DNA of 51,032 nucleotides from Collinsella sp. (GTDB taxonomy: Bacteria > Actinomycetota > Coriobacteriia > Coriobacteriales > Coriobacteriaceae): assembly GCA_031292915.1 (NCBI GenBank), contig JAUMSH010000073.1:1-51032 (forward strand). Reading direction: 5' to 3'. Below the pieces are notes generated by a model that was given only the letters and a program-made list of their open reading frames with translations, was not told where the DNA came from and did not search any database. Position numbers and translations under genes: made by a program. Positions 40,177-49,600 of the stretch are shown one piece after another. Each line of letters starts with the position of its first letter. Position 1 is the first letter of the stretch.

Positions 40177-41589
40177 ATGGACGCAACCGCAATTATCCTC
40201 GCTGCCGGCGAGGGCACCCGCATGAAGTCGAACCACTGCAAGGTTTCGCACAAGATCCTGGGCAAGCCCATGGTCCAGTGGATCGTCGACGCTACCATCA
40301 AGGCCGGCTGCAGCCGCGTCGTGGTCGTCATCGGTAGCCACGCCGATGAGATGCGCGCCCTCATCGACGGCGCCTACGCCAACAGCGCCACCAAGGTCGA
40401 GTGCGTCGAGCAGACCGAGCGCCTGGGCACCGGTCACGCCGTGAAGGTCGCGCTCGAGGCCTGCGGCATCACGCAAGGCCCCGTCGTCGTGCTCAACGGC
40501 GACTTGCCGCTCATCACCGCCGACACCGTCGCCAAGTTCGCACAGACCGTCGCCACCGGCGAGCTCGCCTGCACCGTCATGACCATGACCCCGCCCGACC
40601 CCTTCGGCTACGGCCGCATCAAGCTGGGCGCCGACGGCCAGATCGAGCGCATCATCGAGCAGAAGGACTGCACGCCCGAACAGGCCGCCACGCTGCTCGA
40701 GTGCAACGCCGGCTGCTACGCCTTCGACGGCGCGCAGCTCGCCGCGCACATCGACGAGATCGGCAACGACAACGCGCAGTCCGAGTACTATCTGCCCGAC
40801 ATGCTCGAGATCCTCAAAGGCCACGGCCAGGCAGTCTCCATCTTCCACTGCGATGACTACCGCGACGGCCTGGGCGTCAACAGCCGCATCCAGCTCGCGC
40901 AGCTCACCGCCATCGCGCGCGACCGCATCAACGAGCACTGGATGGCCGAGGGCGTTACTTTCATCGACCCCACGCAGGCCTGGATCGGCCCCGACGCCGT
41001 TATCGGCCGCGACACCGTCGTGTGGCCGCAGACGCATCTGATCGGCCACGTCACCGTGGGCGAGGAATGCCAGCTCGGCCCCAACAGTCGCCTCACCGAC
41101 ACCACCGTCGGCAGCGGCTGCACCATCGATGAGACCATCGCCATCGAGGCCGTCATCGAGAACGGCGTCGACTGCGGCCCGCGCGCCTACCTGCGCCCGG
41201 GCACCCACATGCTCGACGGCTCCAAGGCCGGCACGCACGTGGAAATCAAGAAGTCCACGATCGGCGAGGGCTCCAAGGTGCCGCACCTGTCCTACATCGG
41301 CGACACCACCATGGGCTCCGGCGTCAACGTGGGCGCGGGCTCCATCACCTGCAACTACGACGGCGTGCACAAGCACAAGACCGTCATCGGCAAGGACGCC
41401 TTCATCGGTTCCGACACCATGATGGTCGCGCCCGCCCAGATCGGCGACGGCGCGCTCGTGGCCGCCGGCTCCGTCATCACCGAGCCGGTCCCGGCCGACG
41501 CACTCGGCCTGGGTCGTGCCCGCCAGGTAAACATTGAGGGCTGGGCCGCCGATTACCGCCGCCGTCTGCACGAGGACGACGAAGCATAA
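40177..41589 (+). CDS. glmU: Bifunctional UDP-GlcNAc pyrophosphorylase / GlcN-1-P acetyltransferase
   Basis: 470 residues, usual length. The uridylyltransferase domain opens with L-A-A-G-E-G-T-R-M-K and includes L-N-G-D-L-P-L-I. The left-handed beta-helix acetyltransferase half (about 250-460) shows hexapeptide repeats and the active-site region R-P-G-T-H-M, E-I-K-K-S and N-Y-D-G-V-H-K-H. It makes UDP-GlcNAc for peptidoglycan. AGGAG lies five bases before the ATG. It is followed by a terminator and then prs, a very common gene pair. Confidence 0.95.
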   Translation: MDATAIILAAGEGTRMKSNHCKVSHKILGKPMVQWIVDATIKAGCSRVVVVIGSHADEMRALIDGAYANSATKVECVEQTERLGTGHAVKVALEACGITQGPVVVLNGDLPLITADTVAKFAQTVATGELACTVMTMTPPDPFGYGRIKLGADGQIERIIEQKDCTPEQAATLLECNAGCYAFDGAQLAAHIDEIGNDNAQSEYYLPDMLEILKGHGQAVSIFHCDDYRDGLGVNSRIQLAQLTAIARDRINEHWMAEGVTFIDPTQAWIGPDAVIGRDTVVWPQTHLIGHVTVGEECQLGPNSRLTDTTVGSGCTIDETIAIEAVIENGVDCGPRAYLRPGTHMLDGSKAGTHVEIKKSTIGEGSKVPHLSYIGDTTMGSGVNVGAGSITCNYDGVHKHKTVIGKDAFIGSDTMMVAPAQIGDGALVAAGSVITEPVPADALGLGRARQVNIEGWAADYRRRLHEDDEA

Positions 41590-41604
41590 CGTTTTATCAA
41601 GCAC

Positions 41605-41640
41605 AAAAGGAGCTGTTCCCATGGGGGGCGGCTCCTTTTT
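41605..41640 (+). terminator. Terminator after glmU
   Basis: AAAAGGAGC (41605-41613) pairs with GCTCCTTTT (41631-41639) with an inner CCC/GGG extension, ending in a T run. It is 16 bases past the glmU stop. The remaining 140 bases before prs contain no gene; TACAAT at 41732-41737 may be the prs -10 box. Confidence 0.8.
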
Positions 41641-41783
41641 CTATCGTGACCTGCGCAACCGGATGAGTGGTCGGTTCGTGTCCGTTGACGGTAAAGACGT
41701 TATCAAGACTCGATAAACCCCGCCGCGCGGTTACAATGCAAAAAGGCATCTATATGGCATTCGATGTATAAAGGAGAAGGGTA

Positions 41784-42770
41784 ATGCCGATTAATGATCC
41801 CGAGAAGTCGGAGAATATGCGCAAGTCCATCCGCGTGTATTCCGGTTCCTCCAACCGTCCCCTCGCTCAGAAGATTGCTGAGTACCTTGGGGTCGAGCTT
41901 TCGGGCCTTACGCTAAAGCAGTTCGCCAATGGTGAGATTTACGCCCGCTACGACGAGACCGTCCGCGGCGCCGACGTCTTCCTGATTCAGTCCGTGGCCG
42001 GCGGCAACGTCAACGACATGCTCATGGAGCTGCTCATCGCCACCGACGCTGCCAAGCGCGCATCCGCCCGCTCCATCACCGCCGTTATCACCCACTACGG
42101 CTATGCCCGCCAGGACCGCAAGGCCGGCCCGCGCGAGCCCATCACCGCCCGCCTCGTCGCCAACCTGCTCGAGCGCGCCGGCGTCAATCGCATCATCACC
42201 CTCGACCTGCACCAGGGCCAGATCCAGGGCTTCTTTGATATCCCGGTTAACCACCTGTCCGCGCTGCCGCTGTTTGGCCAGTACTACAACGACATGCACT
42301 TCGACACCGACAACCTGGTTGTCGTCTCCCCCGACGTGGGTCGCGCCAAGGCCGCCAAGAAGCTGTCCGACATGCTCGGCTGCGACCTGGCCATCGCCCA
42401 CAAGGGCCGTCCGCGCCACAACGCCGCCGAGGTCATGGGCATCATCGGTGACATCAAGGGCAAGACCTGCATCATCAACGACGACATGATTGACACCGCT
42501 GGCACCCTGTGCGCCAACGTCAAGGAGCTCAAGGCTATGGGCGCTGGCGATATCTACGTCTGCGCCACCCACGGCATCTTCTCCGGTCCGGCCATCGAGC
42601 GTCTGAACGACGCCCCGATCGTCGAGTGCCTCGTCACCGACGCCATTCCCGTCGAGGTCGGCGGCAAGATCAAGACCATCTCGGTCGCCGAGGAGTTCGC
42701 TCAGGCCATCTCCGCCGTTTACCACGAGGAGCCCGTCTCCACGCTCGTCGGCGGCGACTTCGCGCTGTAG
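41784..42770 (+). CDS. prs: Ribose-phosphate pyrophosphokinase
   Basis: 328 residues. Makes PRPP from ribose 5-phosphate and ATP for nucleotide, His and Trp synthesis. Motifs: Y-S-G-S-S-N-R-P-L-A near the start, Y-G-Y-A-R-Q-D-R-K (flexible loop with catalytic Lys and Arg), D-L-H-Q-G-Q-I-Q-G-F-F, and the PRPP-binding I-I-N-D-D-M-I-D-T-A-G-T-L. The PRPP motif usually begins V-D-D-M; Asn replaces the first residue. AGGAG lies eight bases before the ATG at 41784. An inner ATG (residue 12) is possible but lacks a site. Confidence 0.95.
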   Translation: MPINDPEKSENMRKSIRVYSGSSNRPLAQKIAEYLGVELSGLTLKQFANGEIYARYDETVRGADVFLIQSVAGGNVNDMLMELLIATDAAKRASARSITAVITHYGYARQDRKAGPREPITARLVANLLERAGVNRIITLDLHQGQIQGFFDIPVNHLSALPLFGQYYNDMHFDTDNLVVVSPDVGRAKAAKKLSDMLGCDLAIAHKGRPRHNAAEVMGIIGDIKGKTCIINDDMIDTAGTLCANVKELKAMGAGDIYVCATHGIFSGPAIERLNDAPIVECLVTDAIPVEVGGKIKTISVAEEFAQAISAVYHEEPVSTLVGGDFAL

Positions 42771-42793
42771 TCGCTCGACCCTCGCATCCCTCC

Positions 42794-42898
42794 GGAAGCC
42801 CCGGACGCGCCTGCGGGGTTATCACGCGAACGTCCTCGCCGCTTTGCGGCTGCGGGATGTTCGCTTTGATAACCCCTCCCGGCGTGTCCGGGGCTTCC
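42794..42898. repeat. 105-nt near-perfect hairpin after prs
   Basis: The first 41 bases (starting GGAAGCCCCGGACGCGCC) and the last 43 (ending GTGTCCGGGGCTTCC) are nearly reverse complements, with GGGGTTATCA/TGATAACCCC in the middle and a loop of about 22 bases. No T run follows immediately. It may terminate prs or be a mobile palindromic repeat. Confidence 0.7.
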
Positions 42899-43012
42899 TG
42901 CTGTCTCGGGGCAGCTGTTTTCTGAAATGACTTTGCTGCAACCTTTCCTCACCTTCGGCGGGCGTGGTAGCCTTTGTCGTTGATTGAACTATTTACGTAA
43001 CGGAGGACAAAC

Positions 43013-43642
43013 ATGGCAGTTGCACAGCCGCTTAAGATTCGCATGGTTGCCGGACTTGGCAACCCTGGCGATGAGTATGCCGAAACCCGCCACAACGCTG
43101 GCTTCAAAGCGATCGACGAGTTGGCCCGTCAGGCCGGCGTCACGTACTGGAAAAACCAGGCCGGCGCCGAGATCGCACTCATCAATATCAACGATGTTGA
43201 GGAAGAGGGCGGCAAGCGCCAGATCGTGCTGGTCAAGCCGCAGTCGTATATGAATACCTCGGGTGGCCCCATCTCCAAGCTCTGCCGCGAATACAAGATC
43301 AAGGCCGAGGAGCTGCTCGTAATCCACGACGAGCTCGACATTCCCGCCGGCGACGTGCGTGTTAAGGTGGGCGGCGGCCATGCTGGCCACAACGGCCTGC
43401 GCTCCATCATCGACAAGATGGGCAGCCGCGACTTCAGCCGCATCCGCACCGGCATCGGCAACCCTCCCGGCAAGATGGCCGTCGCCGACTACGTTCTTAA
43501 GCAGCTGCGCGCCCGCGAGGCCGAGGATTTCCAGGACACCTGCGCCCGCGCCGCAGATGCCGCCGGTCTGGCCATCGTCCACGGCGTAATCTACGCCCGC
43601 GATCACGTAAACGGCGCCGCTTCCGCCAACGGCAAGCACTAG
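43013..43642 (+). CDS. pth: Peptidyl-tRNA hydrolase
   Basis: 209 residues, typical length. Releases tRNA from stalled peptidyl-tRNA. Motifs: V-A-G-L-G-N-P-G-D-E-Y-A-E-T-R-H-N-A-G-F (Asn and catalytic His), K-P-Q-S-Y-M-N-T-S-G, I-H-D-E-L-D-I-P-A-G (catalytic Asp) and G-H-N-G-L-R-S-I. CGGAGG lies seven bases before the ATG. Confidence 0.95.
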   Translation: MAVAQPLKIRMVAGLGNPGDEYAETRHNAGFKAIDELARQAGVTYWKNQAGAEIALININDVEEEGGKRQIVLVKPQSYMNTSGGPISKLCREYKIKAEELLVIHDELDIPAGDVRVKVGGGHAGHNGLRSIIDKMGSRDFSRIRTGIGNPPGKMAVADYVLKQLRAREAEDFQDTCARAADAAGLAIVHGVIYARDHVNGAASANGKH

Positions 43643-43650
43643 AACCTACT

Positions 43651-43836
43651 ATTTAGGGACAGGTTTATTTTGGCAGGTTCTGTATGCGGAAACACCGCAG
43701 CGGCCGCACCGCAATAAACCCTGTGCCGCCATACATATGCAGCGCTCCAATGGGGGCCGGTCTCACCGATGTGCGAGGCCGGCCCCCTTTGCCGTTTTGC
43801 CTGATAAAACCGACCAAAATAAACCTGCCCCTATTT
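43651..43836. repeat. MITE-like element with 23-bp terminal inverted repeats
   Basis: The left end ATTTAGGGACAGGTTTATTTTGG (43651-43673) matches the reverse complement of 43814-43836 at 19 of 23 positions. Inside lies a terminator-like hairpin, GGGGGCCGGTCTC with GAGGCCGGCCCCC (43752-43787) plus TTT. There is no coding potential. It starts nine bases past the pth stop and contains the GGGACAG word seen in the other repeat families of this window. Confidence 0.65.
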
Positions 43837-43905
43837 GGTAGGCCAAAGTGGATAAACCCTGCTCCCAACCGCCGAAGACACACGTAAGTGACATGTCCAT
43901 GAGGG

Positions 43906-43911
43906 TATAAT
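43906..43911 (+). promoter_or_regulatory. TATAAT -10 box of the nfn operon
   Basis: A perfect TATAAT lies about 105 bases before the first nfn gene, giving an untranslated leader of about 99 bases. The -35 region at 17 bp (CGTAAG) is not a good match. Confidence 0.5.
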
Positions 43912-44016
43912 TTGCACCGTATGTCTGCACAACGCCTGTGCGCGTACGGTTTTATTCGGGCTACCGTCCATTTCCGTGGAGGCACGGTTCGGCGGCCCTA
44001 ACAAGAGAGGGGTTCT

Positions 44017-44856
44017 ATGTATAAGATCCTGGAGAAGACGCAGTTCTCGGAGAAGGTGTTCAAGTTCCGCATCGAGGCGCCTGCAATCGCCAAGCATGCG
44101 CACGCTGGACAGTTCCTCATGGTTCGCGCCAACGAGACGGGCGAGCGCGTCCCGTTTACCCTGGCCGGCTGGAACGGTGACGAGGGCTGGGTCGAGTTCA
44201 TCTTCATGGTGATCGGCAAGACCACCGAAATGCTTTCCACCTACGAGGCCGGCGAGTCGCTGCGCGACGTCGTGGGCCCGCTGGGCGTTCCCACCGAGAT
44301 GGCCGAGGGCCCCTGCGCCGTCATTGGCGGCGGCGTCGGCCTGGCAATTGCCTTCCCGGTCGCCAAGCACCTGGTCGAGACCGGCCACGAGGTGCACGCC
44401 ATCATGGGCGCCCGCACCAAGGACCTCCTGCTCATGGAGGACCAGTTCCGCGAGCTCCTCGACGAGGACCACATCCACATCACCACCGACGACGGCTCCT
44501 ACGGCGAGCAGGGCGTTGTCACCGCTCCGCTGGAGCGCTTGCTGCAGGACAAGGCCGTGAGCCAGGTCTTCTGCGTCGGCCCCGTTCCGATGATGAAGTT
44601 CTCGACCCTCACCGCCCAGAAATACGACACCCCCATCACCGCGTCGCTCAACCCCATCATGGTTGACGGCACCGGTATGTGCGGCTGCTGCCGCGTCGAG
44701 GTGGGCGGCGTGACCAAGTTCGCTTGCGTCGACGGCCCCGACTTCGATGCCACCCTGGTCGACTGGGATGACCTTCGTGCCCGCCAGGCCGCTTACCGTT
44801 CCGAAGAGGGCGAGTCCCTCAAGGCCTATGAGGAAAAGAGCTGCGCATGCCACTAG
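44017..44856 (+). CDS. nfnA: Nfn small subunit: ferredoxin-NADP+ reductase-like FAD/[2Fe-2S] protein
   Basis: 279 residues. An FAD-binding barrel (about 1-100) has V-P-F-T-L-A-G-W. An NAD-binding fold follows with I-G-G-G-V-G-L-A. The C-terminal [2Fe-2S] motif is D-G-T-G-M-C-G-C-C-R-V, with one more Cys in K-F-A-C-V-D-G-P. With NfnB this makes the NADH-dependent reduced ferredoxin:NADP+ oxidoreductase, which bifurcates or confurcates electrons between ferredoxin, NADH and NADP+. The same family includes sulfide dehydrogenase SudB, so that reading cannot be excluded. AGAGAGGGG precedes the ATG. Overlaps nfnB by ten bases. Confidence 0.85.
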   Translation: MYKILEKTQFSEKVFKFRIEAPAIAKHAHAGQFLMVRANETGERVPFTLAGWNGDEGWVEFIFMVIGKTTEMLSTYEAGESLRDVVGPLGVPTEMAEGPCAVIGGGVGLAIAFPVAKHLVETGHEVHAIMGARTKDLLLMEDQFRELLDEDHIHITTDDGSYGEQGVVTAPLERLLQDKAVSQVFCVGPVPMMKFSTLTAQKYDTPITASLNPIMVDGTGMCGCCRVEVGGVTKFACVDGPDFDATLVDWDDLRARQAAYRSEEGESLKAYEEKSCACH

Positions 44857-46256
44857 TTAACGGTCGTTTCGTTGCCGATATGAAGTCGCCCCGCACCCCC
44901 GATAACGAGGAGCCGGCTGCCGAGCGCGCCTGCGACTTCCGCCCCGTCGACAAGGGCTTCACCGAGGAGATGGCGCTGGCCGAGGCCGAGCGCTGCCTCA
45001 ACTGCAAGAAGCCGTTCTGTGTTGAGGGCTGCCCCGTCAACATCAACATCCCCCGCTTTATCGAGCAGATCCGCGCGAAGGACTTCGGCGGCGCTCTCGA
45101 TACCATCCGCGAGGACTCCATGCTTCCCGCCATCTGCGGTCGCGTCTGCCCGCAGGAGAACCAGTGCGAGGGTAAGTGCATCCGTGGTAAGAAGTCCGAG
45201 CCCGTGGCCATCGGCCAGCTCGAGCGCTTCCTGGGTGACCGCCCCGAGCTCGCCTCCACGCCCAAGATGGCTCCCAAGAACGGCAAGAAGGTCGCCGTCG
45301 TCGGTTCCGGCCCGTCCGGCATCACCTGCGCCGGCGAGCTCGCCCGCAACGGCTTTGACGTCACCGTCTTCGAGGCCTTCTTTACCGGCGGCGGCGTGCT
45401 GGTCTACGGCATCCCCGAGTTCCGTCTGCCCAAGGCGGTCGTCAAGCGCGAGATTGACGGCCTGGAGGACATGGGCGTCAAGTTTGAGTACAACTCCGTC
45501 GTGGGCAACATGGCCACGGCCGAGGAGCTGTTCGAGCAGGGCTTCGACGCCATCTATGTGGCGACCGGCGCTGGCCTGCCCAAGTTCCTCAACGTCCCCG
45601 GCGAGAACCTGCCCAACGTCTTCTTCGCGAACGAGTACCTCACCCGCGTGAACCTGATGAAGGCCAACAAGTTCCCCGAGTACGACACCCCCACCAAGCA
45701 CGGCAAGAACGTCGTCGTCTTTGGTGGCGGCAACGTGGCTATGGACGCCGTCCGTACCGCCAAGCGCCTGGGCGCCGAGCACGCCATCATCGCCTACCGT
45801 CGTACCGAGGACGAGATGCCCTGCCGTCGCGCTGAGCTGCACCATGCCAAGGCCGAGGGCGTCGAGGTTCTGCCGCTCGTCTCCCCGCTCGAGTTTGTCG
45901 CTGGCGAGGACGGCTCCGTGTGCGCCGTCAAGGTCCAGAAGATGGAGCTCGGCGAGCCCGACGAGTCCGGCCGCCGTCGTCCGGTGCCCATCGAGGGCGC
46001 CATCGAGGAGATCCCCTGCGACGTCGCGATCTCGGCCATCGGTACCAACGCCAACCCCTTCGCAAAGAAGATCGGCGGCAAGATGGAGCTCAACAAGTGG
46101 GGCTACATCGTTGCCGACGAGGAGACCGGCCAGACCACCGATCCCCGCATCTGGGCCGGCGGCGACATCGTCACCGGTGCCGCTACGGTCATTCTGGCGA
46201 TGGGCGCCGGCAAGAAGGCCGCTGCCTCCATCACCAAGAGCCTGCTGGGCGAGTAA
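44847..46256 (+). CDS. nfnB: Nfn large subunit: GltD-like FAD/[4Fe-4S] NADPH oxidoreductase
   Basis: 469 residues. The N-terminal helical domain carries Cys motifs C-L-N-C-K-K-P-F-C-V-E-G-C-P and C-G-R-V-C-P-Q-E-N-Q-C-E-G-K-C for two [4Fe-4S] clusters. FAD site V-V-G-S-G-P-S-G-I-T-C-A; NADPH site V-V-V-F-G-G-G-N-V-A-M-D; C-terminal W-A-G-G-D-I-V-T-G-A-A-T-V. Homologous to glutamate synthase small subunit, but the partner upstream is NfnA rather than GltB, which supports NfnB (or SudA). It should supply NADPH or reduced ferredoxin, linking with the Ech hydrogenase of this window. Confidence 0.88.
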   Translation: MPLVNGRFVADMKSPRTPDNEEPAAERACDFRPVDKGFTEEMALAEAERCLNCKKPFCVEGCPVNINIPRFIEQIRAKDFGGALDTIREDSMLPAICGRVCPQENQCEGKCIRGKKSEPVAIGQLERFLGDRPELASTPKMAPKNGKKVAVVGSGPSGITCAGELARNGFDVTVFEAFFTGGGVLVYGIPEFRLPKAVVKREIDGLEDMGVKFEYNSVVGNMATAEELFEQGFDAIYVATGAGLPKFLNVPGENLPNVFFANEYLTRVNLMKANKFPEYDTPTKHGKNVVVFGGGNVAMDAVRTAKRLGAEHAIIAYRRTEDEMPCRRAELHHAKAEGVEVLPLVSPLEFVAGEDGSVCAVKVQKMELGEPDESGRRRPVPIEGAIEEIPCDVAISAIGTNANPFAKKIGGKMELNKWGYIVADEETGQTTDPRIWAGGDIVTGAATVILAMGAGKKAAASITKSLLGE

Positions 46257-46284
46257 TCACCTGCAGCGCTAGCCATCAAACGGC

Positions 46285-46323
46285 AAAGTCCCCGTCGAGC
46301 ACACGCCAGGCGGGGACTTTTTC
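46285..46323 (+). terminator. Terminator of the nfn operon
   Basis: AAAGTCCCCG pairs with CGGGGACTTT around a 16-base loop, with a T run after it, 28 bases past the nfnB stop. Confidence 0.85.
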
Positions 46324-46339
46324 TATGCCGGCCGCCCGA

Positions 46340-46372
46340 CCACCACAAAGGGGACAGGCACCTTTGTGGTGG
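46340..46372. repeat. GGGGACAGGCACC hairpin, 12-bp perfect arms
   Basis: CCACCACAAAGG (46340-46351) and CCTTTGTGGTGG (46361-46372) enclose GGACAGGCA. The loop word is the same GGGGACAG seen in the clusters at 12 and 15.8 kb, but the arms are different. Repeats of this build are often spread by REP-associated transposases; none is in this window. Confidence 0.7.
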
Positions 46373-46393
46373 TTTGGGGACTTGCCCGGTCGT

Positions 46394-46619
46394 TTTGTCT
46401 CAATCTGTAACACCTGGAGCCCGTTGAGCCTTGTAGTTGTTACAGATCGATATATTGCTCCAACCGCCTCCGCTTTGTCTCAATCTGTAACAGTTAGAGC
46501 CCAAATTCCTCGCTACGTGTTACAGATCAAGACGTTAGGTTGGGGGTCGAACAGTTCATCTCAATCTGTAACATCTAGAGCCGTTTTGGACAGTTTGGTG
46601 TTACAGATTGAGATTTTGC
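46394..46619. repeat. Three-hairpin repeat element B (80-bp period)
   Basis: Three hairpins with TGTAACA and TGTTACA inner ends, each 25 bases apart: about 46396-46450, 46476-46533 and 46558-46614 (the last has perfect 16-bp arms). Left arms begin at 46396, 46476 and about 46556, an exact 80-bp period. The element has the same borders and number of units as element A at 30791-31015. It lies between convergent genes. Confidence 0.8.
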
Positions 46620-46650
46620 TAAAGCCGAGGATGGGCGCTGTCGCCAAAAC

Positions 46651-49600
46651 CTAACGCTTGCGACGCTTAGTCGCGGCGATGCCGGCCGCGGCAACGGTTG
46701 CGCCAGCGATGCCCAGAGCGGCGACTGTCATCGCGGCGGAGTCACCCGTGCTGGCGAGCTCCGTGCCGCCAGACTTCTTGCCGTTCTCGCCCTTACCCTT
46801 GGGCTTGTCCGTCGTCACCGTGGTCGTCGTCGAAGTCGAACTGCCCGCAGGGACCCCGGCGCCACCAGAGCCATCCGTACCGCCACCCTGCTCGCCGCCG
46901 TCAGGCGTCGGCTCGGGCTCTGGCTTCAGACCGGGATCGGGCGTCGGCTCAGGCACCGCCTCATCGGTCACCGTAATCGTAATGTTCAGACGCTCGGAAT
47001 ACTCGCTGTACGACATGCCAGGTCGCTGTGCCGCACTGCGCACATACATGTTGCTATCGAGCGCAATAGGCTCGGTGTACTTTACGCGGCCTTCGTCACG
47101 GCAGGGGCAGGTGTCGTTGATGGTGTACCAAATCGTCGTGCCATCCTCGGCCGAAAGCTCCAGCTTCGTGCCCTTGGGCACCGTAATGTAGTTCTCCTTG
47201 GGCGACCATGCACCAAACGTCGTCGCACCAATCGTCGCCACCGGTCGCGCCGGTCGCACTGCCTCGGCAGACACGCGAACGTCGACCTGCTTGGACAGCG
47301 CCGTGCCGCCCACCGCCGCCGTCAACGTCGTCAAACCGGGCAGAGCACCATGCAGCACAAACGTCGCCGCACCGTCCTCGCCCGTCACGGCCTGGGTGGC
47401 ATCGACAGAGCAGATAGCCGAGGACTCCAGCCCAACACTAACCTTGGCGCCCGCAAACGGCTTGCCCGCCTTATCGGTCACGTGCGCCACCAGCTCAAAG
47501 TCACCGCCATCAAGCATGGTCACGGCCTGCTCCACGTTGAGTTTGAGCTTGTCGGCACGAACGCCCACGACAAGCTCGCCACTTGCCCAGCGCGCCATGG
47601 CCGTGCCGGCGTAGTTGCGAGCACCGTCGAGCTCAAACGCCACCGTCGAGCCCGCCTCACGCGCATCGGCATAGCGAATACGCAGCACGCGCGATAGCGG
47701 CTTGCCATTGGGATCGTCCTGTTTGTCGAGCCACGTATACGTCACGTCGCCTAAGCCCTGCGCGCACAATGCGACCAGGGCATCGTCGCTCGCATCCATA
47801 TACTGCGCAAACTCAACCTCGATGCAATCGGTATAGGCATGGGCCGAAGCCACCTCGGGTGCCGCCGTCGACACCAAGCCAATGTTCACCTCAGTCTGAA
47901 TCGGCGGCACGCGCAGCCAAGCCGAACGCGCCTCTTCATACCTGTCCTTGGTCACGCGCACCTGATACCAGCCGGTCGGCGTATTCCAGTTGTATGCACC
48001 GTCCGCACCCGTTGCAAGCGGATTGTCCTGCTCATACTCCTCGGCATCCCAACGCACTGCATTGGTGCCGGCTGCATCGTCGGCGCTCCACAGCTCAACC
48101 GTCGCGCCTTCAACCGTATTGGACAGCAGGCCCTCGTACACCACGCCCGCAGGGTCGGGTGCAGCCTTGGCAGCCACATTGCGGTAACGCGCCTCGAAGA
48201 TCGACTGCATCTTCTCGTCCGAGATCAAGCCGTCCTTGTTGGCCTTGTAGACCTCGGAATCGGTCAGCTCGCCCCAGTTGACCGTAATACGATTCTGGCA
48301 CGCGCGCTCCACCTGCTCGCAGGCAACATCGTAGGCGCATTCGGCGTTGGTCAGCTTAATCGCGCGCTCCGAACCTACGCTGGTCGAAGCCGCATCATAG
48401 GCAGCGCCCACCACGGTCCCCGCCGAACCGGCCGTCAGCACGCCGGCGATTGTCATAATGGAGCCCACTGCCACATCGGTGCTATCGTGGCAGAGCTGGC
48501 GATACAGCAGATCCTCAAACGCACGCGCCTTCTCCATGGCGTCACGCAGCGCGTAAATGCACTTCCAGTCGTCCTCGGTCTTCTCGGGCTTGGCAAGCAA
48601 GCGCGTATGCTGAAGCTCATAGCCCTCGCGCTCGCCCTTCACCTTCTGCATACGGACGTTCACGTTCTCCCAGTTCTTGCTGGCATCGTTCACGCCGTAA
48701 ATGCCGGTAAAGATGCCGATGCCCTGGGTCGCCGCGGGAAACGCCTGGCCGGCCGCCTTCCACGCGTCGGTCTTAAAGACCTGTCCGAACATCTCGCACT
48801 CGATCTTATAGCTCTTGAGCGAACGGATCGTGCGGATGAGCTTCATATGGGCGCTCATGTCGCCGTTGAGCTTCCAGGCCATGAGCCATCCGCGCACCTT
48901 GGAGTTGTTGAGGCTATGGACCACATTCCAGTTGTCGTACAGGTTGTCCAGAATGTCGCACTGCATGGCGATCGAGTTAAACAGAAGCGCCTGGTTCTTG
49001 TTGTTATTGGAGTTCTCGATAAATTCCGACTCGATATAGGCCGTCTGCTCGCCATCGGGCGCGGCGACCTTAAAGCCCTTGACGGTATCGTCATCAGCCG
49101 CCTTGTAGCTCAGCGAGCTGCCGAGCGCCTGGCCCAAATCGTTAAACCCGCTCGTCGACTGGCCGTTGTACTCGCTAGCCTTAATGCCCGCACACTTGTT
49201 GAGCGCCGCAGCGGTTGCGTCATTCCAGCTTCCGTATTGGTTGAGCTGGCCGATACCCATCGACTGGCCCACCAGATCCTCGGCCTGCTGGGCAATAAAC
49301 TCCGCTCGCGATGCATGGTCGACGAGCTCCTTGATGGCGGCCGCATCCGCAGCGTTCGCGCCCTGGGCCGCCGCGAGTTCCTGATACCAATCCTCGCTGG
49401 TGCCGTAAGCATCCTCAAAGATCATCTTGTCCACATTGACGCCATAGCTGTCGCCCTGCTGGGTCAGCAGCGCCGACGACCCGCCGACCGCGGCCTTGAG
49501 CTCAGCCGCAAACTGCGCGGCCTCGTCGTTGCCAGCACCATCACCCTCGCCGTCGCTGGCGGCAGGGGCGCGACGAGCCTTACGCGCAGCTCCACCTTGG

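Noticed and set aside
43665..43985. Minus-strand 106-codon open frame between pth and nfn
   Set aside because: It overlaps the inverted-repeat element and its internal hairpin and has no ribosome binding site or family resemblance.
44847..46256. Glutamate synthase small subunit (gltD)
   Set aside because: The neighbour is an FAD/[2Fe-2S] NfnA-like protein, not GltB, and the genes overlap, so Nfn/Sud is the better call.
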